From Valencia hispanica (Eukaryota > Chordata > Actinopteri > Cyprinodontiformes > Valenciidae), in the NCBI GenBank assembly GCA_963556495.2, contig OY747716.1, forward strand, positions 33,446,318 to 33,510,317: a stretch of 64,000 bases of DNA, written 5' to 3'. Made by a program: the position numbers and the translations under genes. The first letter of the stretch is position 1. Each line of letters begins with the position of its first letter. Positions 11,556 to 23,084 of the stretch are shown here, one piece after another. The notes below the pieces were generated by a model, which saw nothing but the letters and a program-made list of their open reading frames with translations, searched no databases and was not told the origin of the DNA.

Positions 11556-12433
11556 AGTCCCATTTGCAGTTTGCCAAAAGCCATGTAGGGGACACAGCAA
11601 ACGTGGAAGAAGGTGCTCTGGTCAGATGAGACCAAAATGGAACTTTTTGGCCAAAATGCAAAATGCTATTGTGGCGGAAAACTAACACTGCACATCACTC
11701 TGAACACACCATCCCCACTGTCAAATATGGTGGTGGCAGCATCATGCTCTGGGGGTGCATCTCTTCAGCAGGGACAGGGAAGCTGGTCAGAGTTGATGGG
11801 AAGATGGATGGAGCCAAATACAGGGCAATCTTGGAAGAAAACCTCTTGGAGTCTGCAAAAGACTTGAGACTGGGGCGGAGGTTCACCTTCCAGCAGGACA
11901 ACGACCCTAAACATAAAGCCAGGGCAACAATAGAATGGTTTAAAACAAAACATATCCATGTGTTAGAATGGCCCAGTCAAAGTCCAGATCTAAATCCAAT
12001 CGAGAATCTGTGGCAAGATCTGAAAACTACTGTTCACAAACACTGTCCATCTAATCTGACTGAGCAGGAGCTGTTTTGCAAAGAAGAATGGGCAAGAATT
12101 TCAGTCTCTAGATGTACAAAGCTGGTAGAGACATACCCTAAAAGACTGGAACCTGTAATTGCAGCAAAAGGTGGTTCTACAAAGTATTGACTCGGGGGGC
12201 TGAATAATTACGCACACCCCACTTTTCAGTTATTTATTTGTAAAAAAAGTTTGGAATCATGTATGATTTTCGTTCCACTTCTCACGTGTACACCACTTTG
12301 TTTTGGTCTTTCATGTGGAATTCCAATAAAATTGATTCATGTTTGTGGCTGTAATGTGACAAAATATTGAAAAGTTCAAAGGGGACAAAATATGGAAAAG
12401 TTCAAGGGGGCCGAATACTTTTGCAAGCCACTG
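11556..12433 (+). mobile_element. Tc1-like DNA transposon, 5'-truncated
   Basis: A cut-and-paste transposon of the Tc1/mariner superfamily that has lost its 5' end. The transposase remnant is followed by the 3' noncoding segment and a terminal inverted repeat ending ACTTTTGCAAGCCACTG at 12433; Tc1 elements end in CAGT and insert at TA. The end abuts a long (TA)n tract. Relics of the same or a close family lie at 32.7, 45.7, 53.5 and 62.1 kb. Confidence 0.9.
11605..12190 (+). pseudogene. Tc1 transposase (DD34E), truncated and frameshifted
   Basis: The enzyme excises and reinserts the transposon at TA sites. The first catalytic aspartate is in WKKVLWSDETKMELFG near 11605-11650. A frameshift near 11680 moves the frame, after which it runs unbroken: VKYGGGSIMLWGC, then FQQDNDPKHKARAT with the second aspartate, then WPSQSPDLNPIENLWQDLK with the glutamate, and finally VIAAKGGSTKY before TGA at 12190. 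The DD34E triad is therefore present, but the N-terminal paired-like DNA-binding region is missing. The catalytic half is well preserved, so this is one of the younger Tc1 copies in the window. Confidence 0.92.
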
Positions 12434-12565
<132 letters not shown>

Positions 12566-14896
12566 TCCAGAGGTGGGGGTGTTGTTTTTGTTTTGTTTTT
12601 TTTACAGTTTCTTCAAAGAAAGAAAGCTTCATCTTGACATGTTGACCAAAGACAGTTAAAAGTAGAAAATAGGTCTTTAATAAGAACTTTGTCCCTTTTC
12701 TTGTTAATTAACATCACTTAGTATGCGCTTGTAAACAACAATATTTCTACCAGCAAGCAAACTAAGAAAATCACTTTTCTTACCTTTTTTCTATGCAGTA
12801 AAGTCAAAGTCAACAAAGTAATAAAGTAATAACAAAGTAATAAAGTACATCTAAATTTTCATGTATCCATCCACTGTCTAGAAATACCTGCTTGTTCTTG
12901 CAGGGTCGAAGGGGGGTGCATCCAAATAATACTGGTAAAAGCAAAGCTTCGCATAACAGAAGGAAATGTTAAAAGGTTACATTTAAAGAAATATTTTCAA
13001 CCCTAGTTCACATGATCTAAGAGTTTCTACATATCTCAGGTTTTCAGGGAGATCTTTTTTCCAGAGCTGAGACGCATACAAACTAAAAACAAAACTGCCT
13101 GCCCTTGTTTAGTTTTGCGCTGAGAACACTGAGTTTCCTGGTCTCCAGACAACCTGACAACTCTGGAAAAAAAATTTGCCCATGAACGTTCAGTGGTGTT
13201 AGTAGACCATCAACAAGATATTACGGTTTTACTGACAGAGAGTGAGCTGAATGATTCAGGGACTGGTGTGATATGAGAAACCTTCCTGGTGTTGATCAGG
13301 ATGATTTCTTTCACAGATAGTTAGGGACAGAATTTTTCAATAATTTAAACTACTGCATCTAAAACATACATGACCTTTTCTGTGTTCTGTCTTGACAGCA
13401 AACCCTTTCTTTTTGGCAATTTTTTAAGAGGGTGTTAGGGGAACTATATGCCTACTAACTTTATTCTCTATGATACAACTTAAGTTTCCGAAATCAGGCC
13501 ATACAGTGTCACAAAATATAAAGTTGTATGTCAACATAAGTATAGTATAGTAATACTCCAGTGAAAAACCTAGAGGGAACATAGAAAAAATTTAACTAAA
13601 ACATTTCAGGAAATTTAAATAGGGACTGTTGTAGTGTGTATCAGTCGGACCCCAATCAGAGGTTCTGTTGCCAACTTAGGTCCAGCAAGATTGATGGATT
13701 GAGCTTCAAAGCTCAAATAGCTAAAAAAAAAAGCAAGCAGTTTGTTCCTGTCTGTATTTCAGTGTAATTAAAATGGTCCAAAAAAAGAGTTAGTCTCCAT
13801 GCATATCCATAATTAAGGTCTTCTTATCAATATCATCCTCTGTCAAAAGTCAACTGTACATGAATGAGTTTGTTGATGTGATGAAGTTGTTTGTAAGTAG
13901 GCTCATGAGACAGAGATAAGAAGGAAACATCCAAATTGTGAGTCTGCTCAAAAGACTGACAAAAAATCCATAAATGTTCATATTAGCTCATGTGTGAAAT
14001 GTAGCACCTTGGCTGACATTAACCTATTCCATTTATTATGTCAAATGTAGCCTTAACGTCAAAATTTGCTAAAAAGCTAATGCTATCTAAATGGTAACGG
14101 TAGCATGTGGATTATGAATTTCATTACCTTACTCCATTCAGTATTTAAAAGTTCAGCTTTTGTCAGAATTAGCTCAAATGCTAATTTGAGCTTAGACGCT
14201 ATTATTAGCATGGTGGATATCACTAGCATGTTGACCAACAGCACCTCTTTGTAACATTCATTTAAGCTGTAGTGTAAAGCACTAAGCTGCTATGATCTTC
14301 TGTGGGAAATCTGAAGGCTTTTATTTTGTAGAGCATGTTTGAGTCTTATTTGAAACTCCTGCATGGATGTCAGTTAAGGCTGGTTGAATCTCATTAATTA
14401 TTTAGAACTTTCTCCCTATTTTAATCTACTGTTTTATCAGCTTTAAATGAATGCCCAAAGAGTGTGATTTTAAATGAGCTCCTCTCCACAGAAACACAGT
14501 TGTGCTGTTTCCTGGTAACAATTAGACTGTCATTAGACGGTGTTTTTGACCTATGTCAGGTGATCTCTGTCCCTCTGACTAAGCAAAATTCAGACTTAAA
14601 GTGTCCGAACAACTAGCCGCTATTTGAAAACCGTGCATGGTAAAAATTATTTTAGCATCAGCAAAAGTTATCTTTCAACTCTGATTATCGGAAAGTATTC
14701 ATCCCTACCTCATTCACAGCTCATTACGAGCGGCCACCTGCCACGACTGACTGGGAGTTTGAGAAGACAGAGCAGATACACAAAAAAACAGAAGAACTAA
14801 TGTAAGAGAACTTTCTATGTTAAAGAAAGTAAAAAGTTGAATACAGGACACGGGGTTGACCTTCAGTTACTGAGAGAATCATCCGGAATTGGAAGA
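12566..14896. other. Intergenic, one small SINE-like scrap
   Basis: Mostly unremarkable A+T-rich DNA. At about 12858-12920 a short segment (ATCCATCCACTGTCTAGAAA, then CCTGCTTGTTCTTGCAGGGTC) resembles the tail end of the SINE seen at 49.2 kb. Direct repeats of AAAGTAATAAAGTA lie near 12810-12850. Confidence 0.4.
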
Positions 14897-15440
14897 TGAT
14901 TCCAGAATTGCGCCGCTCAAGGTGGCAGCATGTTGGAGTAGCTCTGTTACTTTGGTTCATATTTTTTTCTTTTTTAAAACTTTAATTCTTCCATTTCTGG
15001 TAGAAACATTGTTATTGTGGACAACTGTTCTCTCTGGTTTTGAATGCTGTGCAGCTGGAAGGATTTTTGCTGATACTTTTTATTTTTGGACATTTGTTAT
15101 GATGCATAACCATGGCAACAAGGTGGTTTACAACTGGCAGCAGCTGATTAACATCACAAAAGCTCAAATAATACCTCAACTGCAGCCACAAAACCCTGAT
15201 GAGTTGAAAAGAAGACGCCATAGATCCAGAGCATCCTCTACATCAGACTGTCATACAACTACAGAGCGTCTTCAGTCAGAGGCTTCTTCAGATCTGCAGA
15301 GCGCTACAAGAGATCATCCCTACCCACAGCCATCAGCATCTACAACAAATCTTTGAAGGAACTTGCATAATGAGTTACAACAACATTTAATTTCCCTTTG
15401 GGATTAATAAAGTAATTTTGAATTTGAATTTGAATTGAAT
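14897..15440 (+). mobile_element. Internally deleted LINE, copy B
   Basis: Plus-strand counterpart of the element at 2676-3217. It starts near GATGATTCCAGAATTGCGCC, reads through the 5' segment and the ORF start (YNWQQLINITKAQIIPQLQP, then LKRRRHRSRASS), and crosses the deletion junction near 15220-15245. It continues in another frame as LYIRLSYNYRASSVRGFFRS to SLPTAISIYNKSLKELA and stop at about 15370. The tail ends TTGAATTTGAATTGAAT at 15440. Differences from copy A are scattered substitutions and small indels, including four tail units' worth of length change. Because the fusion is out of frame, no fused protein is expected; mobilisation in trans by a full-length relative is inferred. Confidence 0.83.
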
Positions 15441-16332
15441 CCCAACCGATGCACCCCTCCAACAAGGCATCACAGCCAAGCCGAATGGCAGACCAGGTGT
15501 AGTTTTGATGGAGAGAAAAACACAGAGAAAGCAAAGTTAACAGTTGAAATGACAGCAAATAATGCAATAGAGCCTTTCACGGTAGCTAAAAAAAGATCTT
15601 GATGTAACATCACAATCCATTCTGGGAGGTAGCCCCAGACAAACAGGTGCGTATTTTGCATAGGTGTCTATGGGTGTTAGCTGCTCCGATTGTCACAAAG
15701 TTTCTTAAAGACGTTTAAATGGTAAGGAACTAAGCACTGCTGTTGGGGGTTGTTCAAATCGGACTCTAGATACCCAGATCGGATGTCAGAGAAATTTATG
15801 AGAAACAAATCATTAAATAACGGGAAAAGAAAATGCCATAATGTATAAAACACAATAATTATTGACAACAGGGTACAAAAAACATTCTACATACATTTCA
15901 TGTCAAAGATGTTTGGCTAGAGTCCTTTATTTTTCATTTCATTTACCACCATCCACTCCAGGATAAACCTGTATTTTTATTGCAATACATCTCTGCACCT
16001 TTTCAATAGCTTCTCGTAGTGACACATTTTTGCTATGACCGTGACCTTCAAGCCAGCACTTCAGTTCTGGCAATCAATAATTAGCAGGGTCTCCATCAAG
16101 AAAAGCCCCTGGTATGCAAGAGTAAAACAACCTCCTCCATTTCTTATTTGAACATCTGTGAGATGTATTTAAATTTCACATATAATTTGTGCCTTCACAT
16201 CGACGTCCATGTGCTCTGTGTGTTTTTTCAATCAGTAAATGTGATGTGTTTGTCTAGCATTAGCGCCCAGCAGTACTCGCGTGGCTATAGTGATGTCAAC
16301 TGTAAAGTATGCTATTGGAGTGTAGCAGAAGA
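15441..16332. other. Intergenic, no feature recognised
   Basis: No coding signal or recognised repeat in about 0.9 kb. Confidence 0.45.
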
Positions 16333-17275
16333 GAAGGCAAGGCAAGCCAATTTTATTTGCGTAGAACACTTTTAACAACAAGGTAATTCAAGGTGCTTTA
16401 CATGATTAGGGGATACAGTAAAAACAGCAAAAAAGCATGAAGCACACACAAAACGTATGATACATGAAAACATTACTCAAAGGCAGCTCTAAACAGATGG
16501 GCTTTTAGCTGTGATTTAAAAGAACTCAGGGTTTCAGCAGCTTTGCAGTTGTCTGGAAGTTTGTTCCAGATTAGAGGAACATAGAAACTGAAAGTGGCTT
16601 CTCCATGTTTGGTTCTAATTCTAAGGATGTAGAGTAGACTGGAATTGGAGGACCTGAGTGGTCGGAGGGGTTTGTATAATGACAGATCTACAACATTCTT
16701 TGGCGATAGGCTATTCAGTGATTTATAAACTAGTAAAAGTATTTTGAAGTCTATTCTCTGAGCTACAGGGAGCCAGTGTAAGGACTTTAGAACTGGGGCG
16801 ATGTGTTCTACTTTCCTATTCATAGGAAAGTAAAGGTTTAATTACAACAACCTTAAAATCCTGTGGTACATATACATTTACTAAGGATAGATTAATCAAA
16901 TCTAAAATGGGGGCAGTAATCAAAGGGAACACTTCTTTAAATAATTTGGTTGGGATTGGGAGCAACATGCAAGTTGAAGGTTTAGATGAGGCTAACATTT
17001 TTAGATGAGGTTCAACAGTTACTTCCAATGCTGCCCCAGTTACTGAGGAAGAAGTAATCGTGTTTGGGAGGATTCCAATCCTTTATAACTAAATAAATTT
17101 TATTTATGAAAAATGCCATACAATCATTCCTGCTGAGAGCTGAGCTGGGATATCACTTTCAGTGTCAACATGAATATTAAAATCCTCCACTATAATGACC
17201 TTATCAGTATTTAACACTAACTCAGTTTTTAAAAAAAATCTGAGATCTTATCTAAAACCTGAGAGTAAGCCATTT
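16333..17275 (-). mobile_element. L2-like LINE with internal deletions
   Basis: Read on the minus strand from 17275. An endonuclease-domain scrap VIIVEDFNIHVDTESD (family VGDFNIH.D, with G changed to E) is followed by a pre-RT linker (STCMLLPIPTKLFKEVF, then PILDLINLSLVN and FKVVVIKPLL). It then jumps directly to the C-terminal domain (HIAPVLKSLHWLPVAQRIDF) and the 3'UTR. The whole catalytic part of the reverse transcriptase is missing, between about 16830 and 16820. The 3' end at 16333 carries the ending TGCTTGCCTTGCC-like tail. A solo 3' end of the same family is at 24005-24125. Confidence 0.8.
16473..16823 (-). pseudogene. LINE ORF2 C-terminal fragment
   Basis: An open frame of 116 residues corresponds to the C-terminal region after the reverse transcriptase of L2-like fish LINEs. 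Recognisable blocks are HIAPVLKSLHWLPVAQRIDF, LLLVYKSLNSLSP, PLRPLRSSNSSLL, FYVPLIWNKLPDNCKAAETL and FKSQLKAHLFRAAFE at the end. It remains open but lacks any catalytic segment, so it is a fragment and not a gene. Confidence 0.85.
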
Positions 17276-17279
17276 GGAT

Positions 17280-17420
17280 GTGTAAAACTAAAGGATAGAC
17301 GTTCCAAAGAACTGCATGTGAATGTGTGGGGGAATGGGTGAATGACTGAATGTAGTGTAAAGCGCTTTGTGGTCCTCTGACTGAAAAAGCGCTATACAAA
17401 TGCAGGCCATTTATCAAAAG
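17280..17420 (+). mobile_element. LINE 3' end fragment
   Basis: The sequence GTGTAAAGCGCTTTGTGGTC, followed shortly by AAAAAGCGCTATACAAATGC and CCATTTA, is the common 3' end of a fish LINE family. Only about 130 bases remain, and it abuts the 5' side of the minus-strand LINE. Confidence 0.7.
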
Positions 17421-17479
17421 AACTGTAGCCATTAAGCTTGAAAAGCTCAATTTTAATGGAACTTGTGCTGCATTGACAA

Positions 17480-17725
17480 CAACGAAAGATGAAAACAACT
17501 AACAACGACCAGAACAGACGACGATTGGAACTGGTGACGAGGATCCGACAAAGAACAGGGAGGACACAAGGGTTTAAATACACCAGGAAAACAATCAGGG
17601 AGGCAATCAGGAGAACTCGGAACAGCTGGAGACAATTGAGGACACAGGGGCTGACAAAGCAGGAAAGAAGTCACACCGTGACAATTTCATGGTGTAAGTA
17701 CTGCATGGAAATGGACAAAGAATAG
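17480..17725 (-). repeat. Purine-rich dispersed repeat, fragment
   Basis: The plus strand is A+G-rich, with GGGTTTAAATACACCAGG and CAGGAGAACTCGGAACAGC. It resembles 63370-64000 (AGCTTAAATACACTGAGGAG) and, in opposite orientation, 43640-43950. The element class is not known to me; LTR-related or SINE-related origins are both possible. The 78-residue open frame on it is not taken as a gene. Confidence 0.5.
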
Positions 17726-18829
17726 CACAACAAAAGTGTACATTTAATTGGATAATTTGAATCTGTTGGAGCACACTTCAATATATGCTGTGCATATATA
17801 GCTTAAAGATAGTTGCATTATTTCATCACACTAGCCCCCAGAATCAGACCCATTCATGGTACATGAAACAGAATGACACAGCAATGAAAATACCATGTGA
17901 TATAGTGGCTTCATTGATATATTAATATACTTTTTGATGCCTTCAGTATACCAAACCGATTTGGATGAAAACAAAAAATTAATGTATGTAACTAGGGAAA
18001 TTAGTCCAGGAAGATTGAATATTGAGGCTTTTATTTAGCTACACATGGTCAAATTGATAAAATACCAACTTTTATATCAACACATTACAAGAAATGTTCT
18101 ATTACTAAAGTTTGTTTCACCTGAAAGAGGAAAAGTTTTATGTTTCATCATCTTTCTTCTGAACCAATTCATAAGTCTGTTTAAACTGTAAACATAACAA
18201 AAGTCATTTTTGGAATCTCTTTCTACAAACAACTGTTTTTTTATGTGCTTTTTCTCATTTCTGCTCCCAGCACTCATCAGCTATAATAACTTTGGCCTGA
18301 CATAGCATGAATAAGTAATTCAATGTATATGTGGGAAGCATCTTAAGCAGAGGCAGCAGATGCTGCTGTGCTAAAGTGCCAGTGATGAATCATGATTAGC
18401 CTCTGACAAGTGGAAGGACTCTTAGGTGCCTGTCATACTTTAAACCCTGTCAAAATGGTGATGCATTTTAATATGATTCTTGTGGCATTGAAATTAATGT
18501 GTCCATTTTCCAGTGCACTTAAAAACGTCTTCAAAAAAGAATTTTCAATGTGTTATATGAGATTCACTGATGTAGAAGGAAATGATTGAAGGACATAGCA
18601 AGTCAATAACTTCACACAAGTAGGCCCAAAGAATTTTCTTTCAGTGGAAATTTTAATAAAATTGTATTCGCTACATAACAGGAAGACATAAATACAGAGT
18701 AACACACACCAAGTGTTTCTATGATTTTATGAAAAATTAAGCCCTTGTGTAAGACATATAAAAGACATATACAAAAGACATTTACAAAAAAGCAAAGTCA
18801 GATATGTTAAGTTGTTTTTTCCCCAATTC
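17726..18829. other. Intergenic; candidate conserved noncoding stretch
   Basis: There is no gene. The part at about 18290-18500 is free of recognised repeats and rich in transcription-factor-like motifs (GATGAATCATGATTAGC; CAGCAGATGCTGCTG with an E-box centre). A regulatory role is only a guess. Confidence 0.35.
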
Positions 18830-18985
18830 CATTCTCAAGTCTGTGAGGTGCAAGTGCATATTAAATCTCAAATCCTTGAAAAGCAAGCTCAAGTCAAGTC
18901 TTAAGTATTTTAGGTCCAAGTCCAATTCAACTCTCAGGTCTAGAAAAGTTAAGGTGAAACCTGTAATCTTTGACAGTCAAGTTCT
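18830..18985. repeat. Degenerate AAGTC-type satellite, left block
   Basis: Imperfect tandem units are built from CAAGTC, such as CAAGCTCAAGTCAAGTCTTA and GGTCCAAGTCCAATTCAA. The block continues at 19381-19690 after a Tc1 fragment. Confidence 0.65.
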
Positions 18986-19380
18986 TTGGTCTTGCCCATC
19001 GCAGTAGTTAGAGTCTGACTGACTGTGGGGTGGACAGGTGTCTTTAACGAGTTCAGACATGTGCTACTAATATAGATTAATACGTGGAGAAGAGGTGGAC
19101 TTTTGAAAGGCAGAGTAACAGGTCTTTGAGAGCCAGAATTCTTGCTGATTGCCAGCTGTTCAAATACTTATGTGCAGCAATAAAATACAAATAAATTCTT
19201 TAAACATCAGAAAATGTGATTTCCTAAATAAATGTAAAAAATGCTGTCTCTCACAGTGGAAAGGCTTCTACAATGTGCATTTCAGACCCCTCCATAATTT
19301 CTTAGTGTGGGAACTTGCAAAATCGCAGGGTGTTCAAATACTCATGTTCCTCACTGTATGTCTTGTCTTTGAGTGGAAAG
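18986..19380 (-). mobile_element. Tc1-like transposon 5' end, nested in satellite
   Basis: The right end at about 19380 (rc CAGTGAGGAACATGAGTATT, then TGAACACCCTGCGATTTTGC) is a Tc1-type terminal inverted repeat. Reading leftward on the minus strand gives an internal repeat of the same motif (AAGTATTTGAACAGC), the 5'UTR, and a segment equivalent to ATGGGCAAGACCAAAGA at the start of the transposase. It breaks off there, at the satellite. The opposite terminus is missing. Confidence 0.72.
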
Positions 19381-19690
19381 TCTAAATCAAGTCTCAATTT
19401 TTTTGAGACATGTCTGAGTCAAGCTCAGGTACCTAATGTTTAAGGGGCACGTTCCGATAAAATCTAGGAAGACTTTAGTAGGTGCTCAAGTCGTTTAGGA
19501 GCAAGTCCAAGTTTGGTTTTAAATATTTAAGGAGGAAATCCAAGTCAAATATTAAGTCTTTAAGCTGAGTAAAGTCTAAAGTTTTCGGGGACAAGTTCTA
19601 GTCCAATTTTAAGCCTTTATTAGAAAGTCCAAGTCTAGTCTCAAGTACACTAGAGGCAAGTCTGAGCTAAGTCTCTAGTCGATAATAACT
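19381..19690. repeat. Degenerate AAGTC-type satellite, right block
   Basis: Units such as GAGCAAGTCCAAGTTTGGTT, AGTCCAAGTCTAGTCTCAAG and GAGGCAAGTCTGAGCTAAGT repeat at irregular spacing of about 35 bases. It is the continuation of the 18830-18985 block. Confidence 0.65.
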
Positions 19691-20843
19691 AAAATTAATA
19701 TTTTTGTATTAATTGCTTGCCATATTTTATGCCCAGTTAAAACCATCCCCAATTATTAAAAAACAATTTGTTACTTTTTTAAAACCTTTATTTAAAAAAA
19801 TAACTTTTGTACAAATTTTGTATACTATATATGTAAAAAATACAGTTAATATGCATTTGTGTTTAAAGAACACAACTTAATATCAAATGTGTAAATGCAT
19901 CAAATAGAAGTGCATTTTTTAACCCTGATTACTTGGCTTTAGAAGCTTGTGTACCACTGATGCATTGGTCTGAAGTGTTTCAGTTTTGATTCATCTCTCC
20001 ACAGAATCTCAAAGCCCTTATTGGCTTATTTAAATAAATAGAAGCAAATTGGAGCTGATTTTCCTTGTGCTTTTGGGTGGGTAGTGGTGTATCAAGTATG
20101 GGGTCCTTCAGCATGTGTATGTGCCTTACTTTGGAAACAAAAATCAGTGGCTGATGCCACCAGCTTTTGCTGAAGGTCTTTTGCCCCTACAGAAATCTCT
20201 TGATGGCCCCTGAAAGCTTTGCTTTTCTGCATCATCCAGGTGGCAAAGCCACTATTCATTTAATTTTAAGTTTGCAAAGTATGCTTCAACCTGTATCTCT
20301 AGAAAATATCTTCTCGTCTTTTCCTTGTTGTCACAAGGTGATTATGTATCTTCTGAATGTTTTGGACAACTCTTTTGACTTAGCCATACTTCATGCAATG
20401 AAACATTACCATCCACAATCATGATTTTCTTTACCATTCTGTCTCACTCTATCTAACACCTGATTTGCAACAGTTATCTTGTAAAGAGTTTTATTCAGGG
20501 GGTTAAATGAATTTAGAAGTTTATAGTTTAAAAATAGGATATATTGTTGAATCCTGCTCAAATGTATGAAATATTGGTTTTTATAAAGTATTTAAATTGT
20601 TTGTTTGTATTTTTTTCATTGTAATTAACCTGGACAATTTTGAATAATGACACTAGTTAGCAGTCAGTGTTGAATACATTTAGTTATCACTGTAATTTCA
20701 TATGAAAATATGCTTTAATAAAACAGCAAGAAAAAAACTTTTAAGAAAAGTTTACTTGTAAATACTGTTAAAGAAGACAGTCTACTGCTAAGATTAAGCA
20801 GAATTAGTGTGTATCTCAATCGAAGGGAGATTGAGAGGACCAG
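19691..20843. other. Intergenic; possible old Tc1/mariner relic
   Basis: At about 19930-20440 the minus strand contains GFEILWRDESKLKHF, close to the Tc1 pattern ILWSDETK.. F. Neighbouring sequence (GGGTGGGTAGTGGTGTATC) also has a transposon-relic look. No ends or further motifs are recognised. The rest shows nothing. Confidence 0.3.
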
Positions 20844-21109
20844 GGGCCTGTACCATGAAGCCGGATTAGGTGGCTAGCCAGCTATGTTTCAGCTTAGTTT
20901 CCACCAACCCTGGGTTTTGGGTACCATGAAAGTGGCTCGGCTTTGATCGGTGTTCGTTGCCATGGTATCTTACGCTGCACGGCTAACCTGCTCCGGGGCA
21001 GGTTATGTTCTGGATTCAAGATCTCAGACTGAAGTTTGACCAATCAGCTGTGAGCAAAGAAACATATATATGTGACGTAACTAATTCCCAGCGTCTGTTC
21101 TCTGTTGCA

Positions 21110-21358
21110 ATGGCTTCACCTTTTCCCCCTAATCCTGTGGACATCTCCACGCAAAGTGTAAGACGAGCACTTCGTAGAGAACGAGTTTTTAGGGACAGAC
21201 AAAATCCATTTGACTTTCCTGATGCGTACTTGTATGAAAGATACAGATTTTCCGCGGAAGGAATGTCTTATCTCTGTGAGCTTCTTGAGCCGCACATAAC
21301 AAATGTGACTCATCGAAGCCATGCCCTGACTGTACAGCACATCCAATCCCATCCATAA
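21110..21358 (+). pseudogene. Harbinger transposase N-terminal remnant
   Basis: The frame begins MASPFPPNPVDIST and continues with FPDAYLYERYRFSAEGMSYL and CELLEPHITNVTHRSHALTV before stopping after 82 residues. This is the N-terminal region of HARBI1-type transposases (family pattern LYERYRFS..G..YL..LL.P.I...T.RS.AL). The DDE catalytic core is deleted, so the product would not act as a nuclease. An upstream in-frame ATG at 21005 exists, but the MASPF start fits the family better. Confidence 0.85.
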
Positions 21359-21659
21359 TCGGCCGCCCCTTGTTGCTCAAAACCAACTCCTCTGCCACAG
21401 TGTAATCTTGAGGAGGTGGCCCTCCCCCAGTTTTCCTTATTTCACATTTTTTTGTGAAAGTGTTTGTGATTAAATGTTCAAAGAAAATAATAAAAGATAT
21501 GGTAAATACTCACCACTTTGAATTATATTTTTATATTTTGTCTTGATCTGCTGCCAAGACCGTTTGGAGTTGGGGTTGCATCTAAAAATGAATGAATATC
21601 AATCTTTCTTAGGATGTGATAGCTTATACTTTCACATTTTACATACATCGACACACATT

Positions 21660-21806
<147 letters not shown>

Positions 21807-21863
21807 TCAACACGAATACATTTTCATTTTACCATTTAAAATATTTTAATATGCTTAGCCTAC

Positions 21864-22052
21864 TTAAATGTACATTAATTGTTTAACCCACGCATTAACA
21901 CAATCAGCAATCTTCCTCCACGATTGTTCTCTTGCTTTGGCAGCAGATACAGTGTTACTGCGTGCTTGAAAAATATTTCTAAATTCTTCATATTTCTGGA
22001 GAATAATCTCTTGCTCCTCCGTTGAAAAGTAGATAGCTCTCGCTCTATCCAT
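21864..22052 (-). pseudogene. Harbinger Myb/SANT-like DNA-binding protein remnant
   Basis: The 62-residue frame begins MDRARAIYFSTEEQEIILQK and continues with YEEFRNIFQARSNTVSAAK and REQSWRKIADCVNAW. This is the Myb/SANT-like (NAIF1-type) domain of the second Harbinger protein, which in active elements brings the transposase to the nucleus and to the transposon ends. The spaced tryptophans and the EEQ..IL..YEEF pattern are the main evidence. It ends at the truncated middle of the element, shortly after the domain. Confidence 0.8.
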
Positions 22053-22270
22053 ATCGAACCTGATTGGTTGTTAAGTGTCGTCGTCACTCTTATGTGCACG
22101 CGCCTGTGGATTAATCATAGTTTAAGGATCAAAGCCTGAGTTGACAGAGAATGTTGATAACCTGCGTCATGGTACCAATTAAGCCTGATTGCATCGGTTT
22201 GGTTTTGTCGATTCAAAACCAATCCTGTAACCCCGAGTTTGTTGAGCCACCTTCATGGTACAGGCCCCAG

Positions 22271-23084
22271 GGCCAGTGCTAGGTATTTGTGTACTCTAAG
22301 CACAAGAGTGCTGTGGTGACCCCTTGCCCCTCTAAGCTATAGATGTGGGGGTATTTCAAGCACATTTCTGAAGCACGAAGAACAATGTACTCGCATGCTG
22401 CAGATTTGCATCTATTTAATGGTAGGTATATGCAAGTTTGTATAGTTTTACATGTACATTGTGTTTGTTACTGAAAATGTAGGTCCTCAAATTTTTGCTA
22501 CTTAACGTATGACCAACTTTAGTCCGAATATTGATCCTTAAATGCATCTGTACACTATTTATCACATCCTAGAGCAGCCATGTTAAACCCCGGCTTCCTA
22601 TTCTGATGTCGGATGTTGATGGAGGTGCAGATTGCTAGCCAAATCCACCTTTTGTTCTAACATGCTGGACCCAGGAAAGAACCCTCCTTTAAAGCCTTGA
22701 AGTACCCGCTGTACAGCCAAGGCTCCTGTGTGCGTGCGCATCCAGGCAAAGCTTGCTGGCAATAGAACTCTACCAAGACAGTTCTTTAAGAGGATGGGCC
22801 CCGGCTATTCTTCAACGACGATTCACAGCCTTGGCGGTCTGCAATGTAAACACATTACCGAAAGACCTCATAGTGCACATGGTCTTTCCCCCAACTTTTG
22901 ACACACTTTTTCTACCCTTTTTCTCTTTGTTTTGGCACTGACTGGCGTGATCACTTCAGGACTGGTAAGTCATCTCAAAGTAGGGTCAAACCTGTTCATT
23001 TTATTTCTACTCTTTTGGGTCTGGCCAGAGATATAGGTCAGAACGAATTTAGAAATCATTCCTTATTTGTTTGATGTGCTGTGA
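22271..23084. other. Intergenic, no feature recognised
   Basis: No gene or repeat family recognised. Confidence 0.45.

Noticed and set aside
11264..11688. Three overlapping minus-strand frames (87-123 residues)
   Set aside because: Partly opposite the Tc1 transposase; no recognisable domains.
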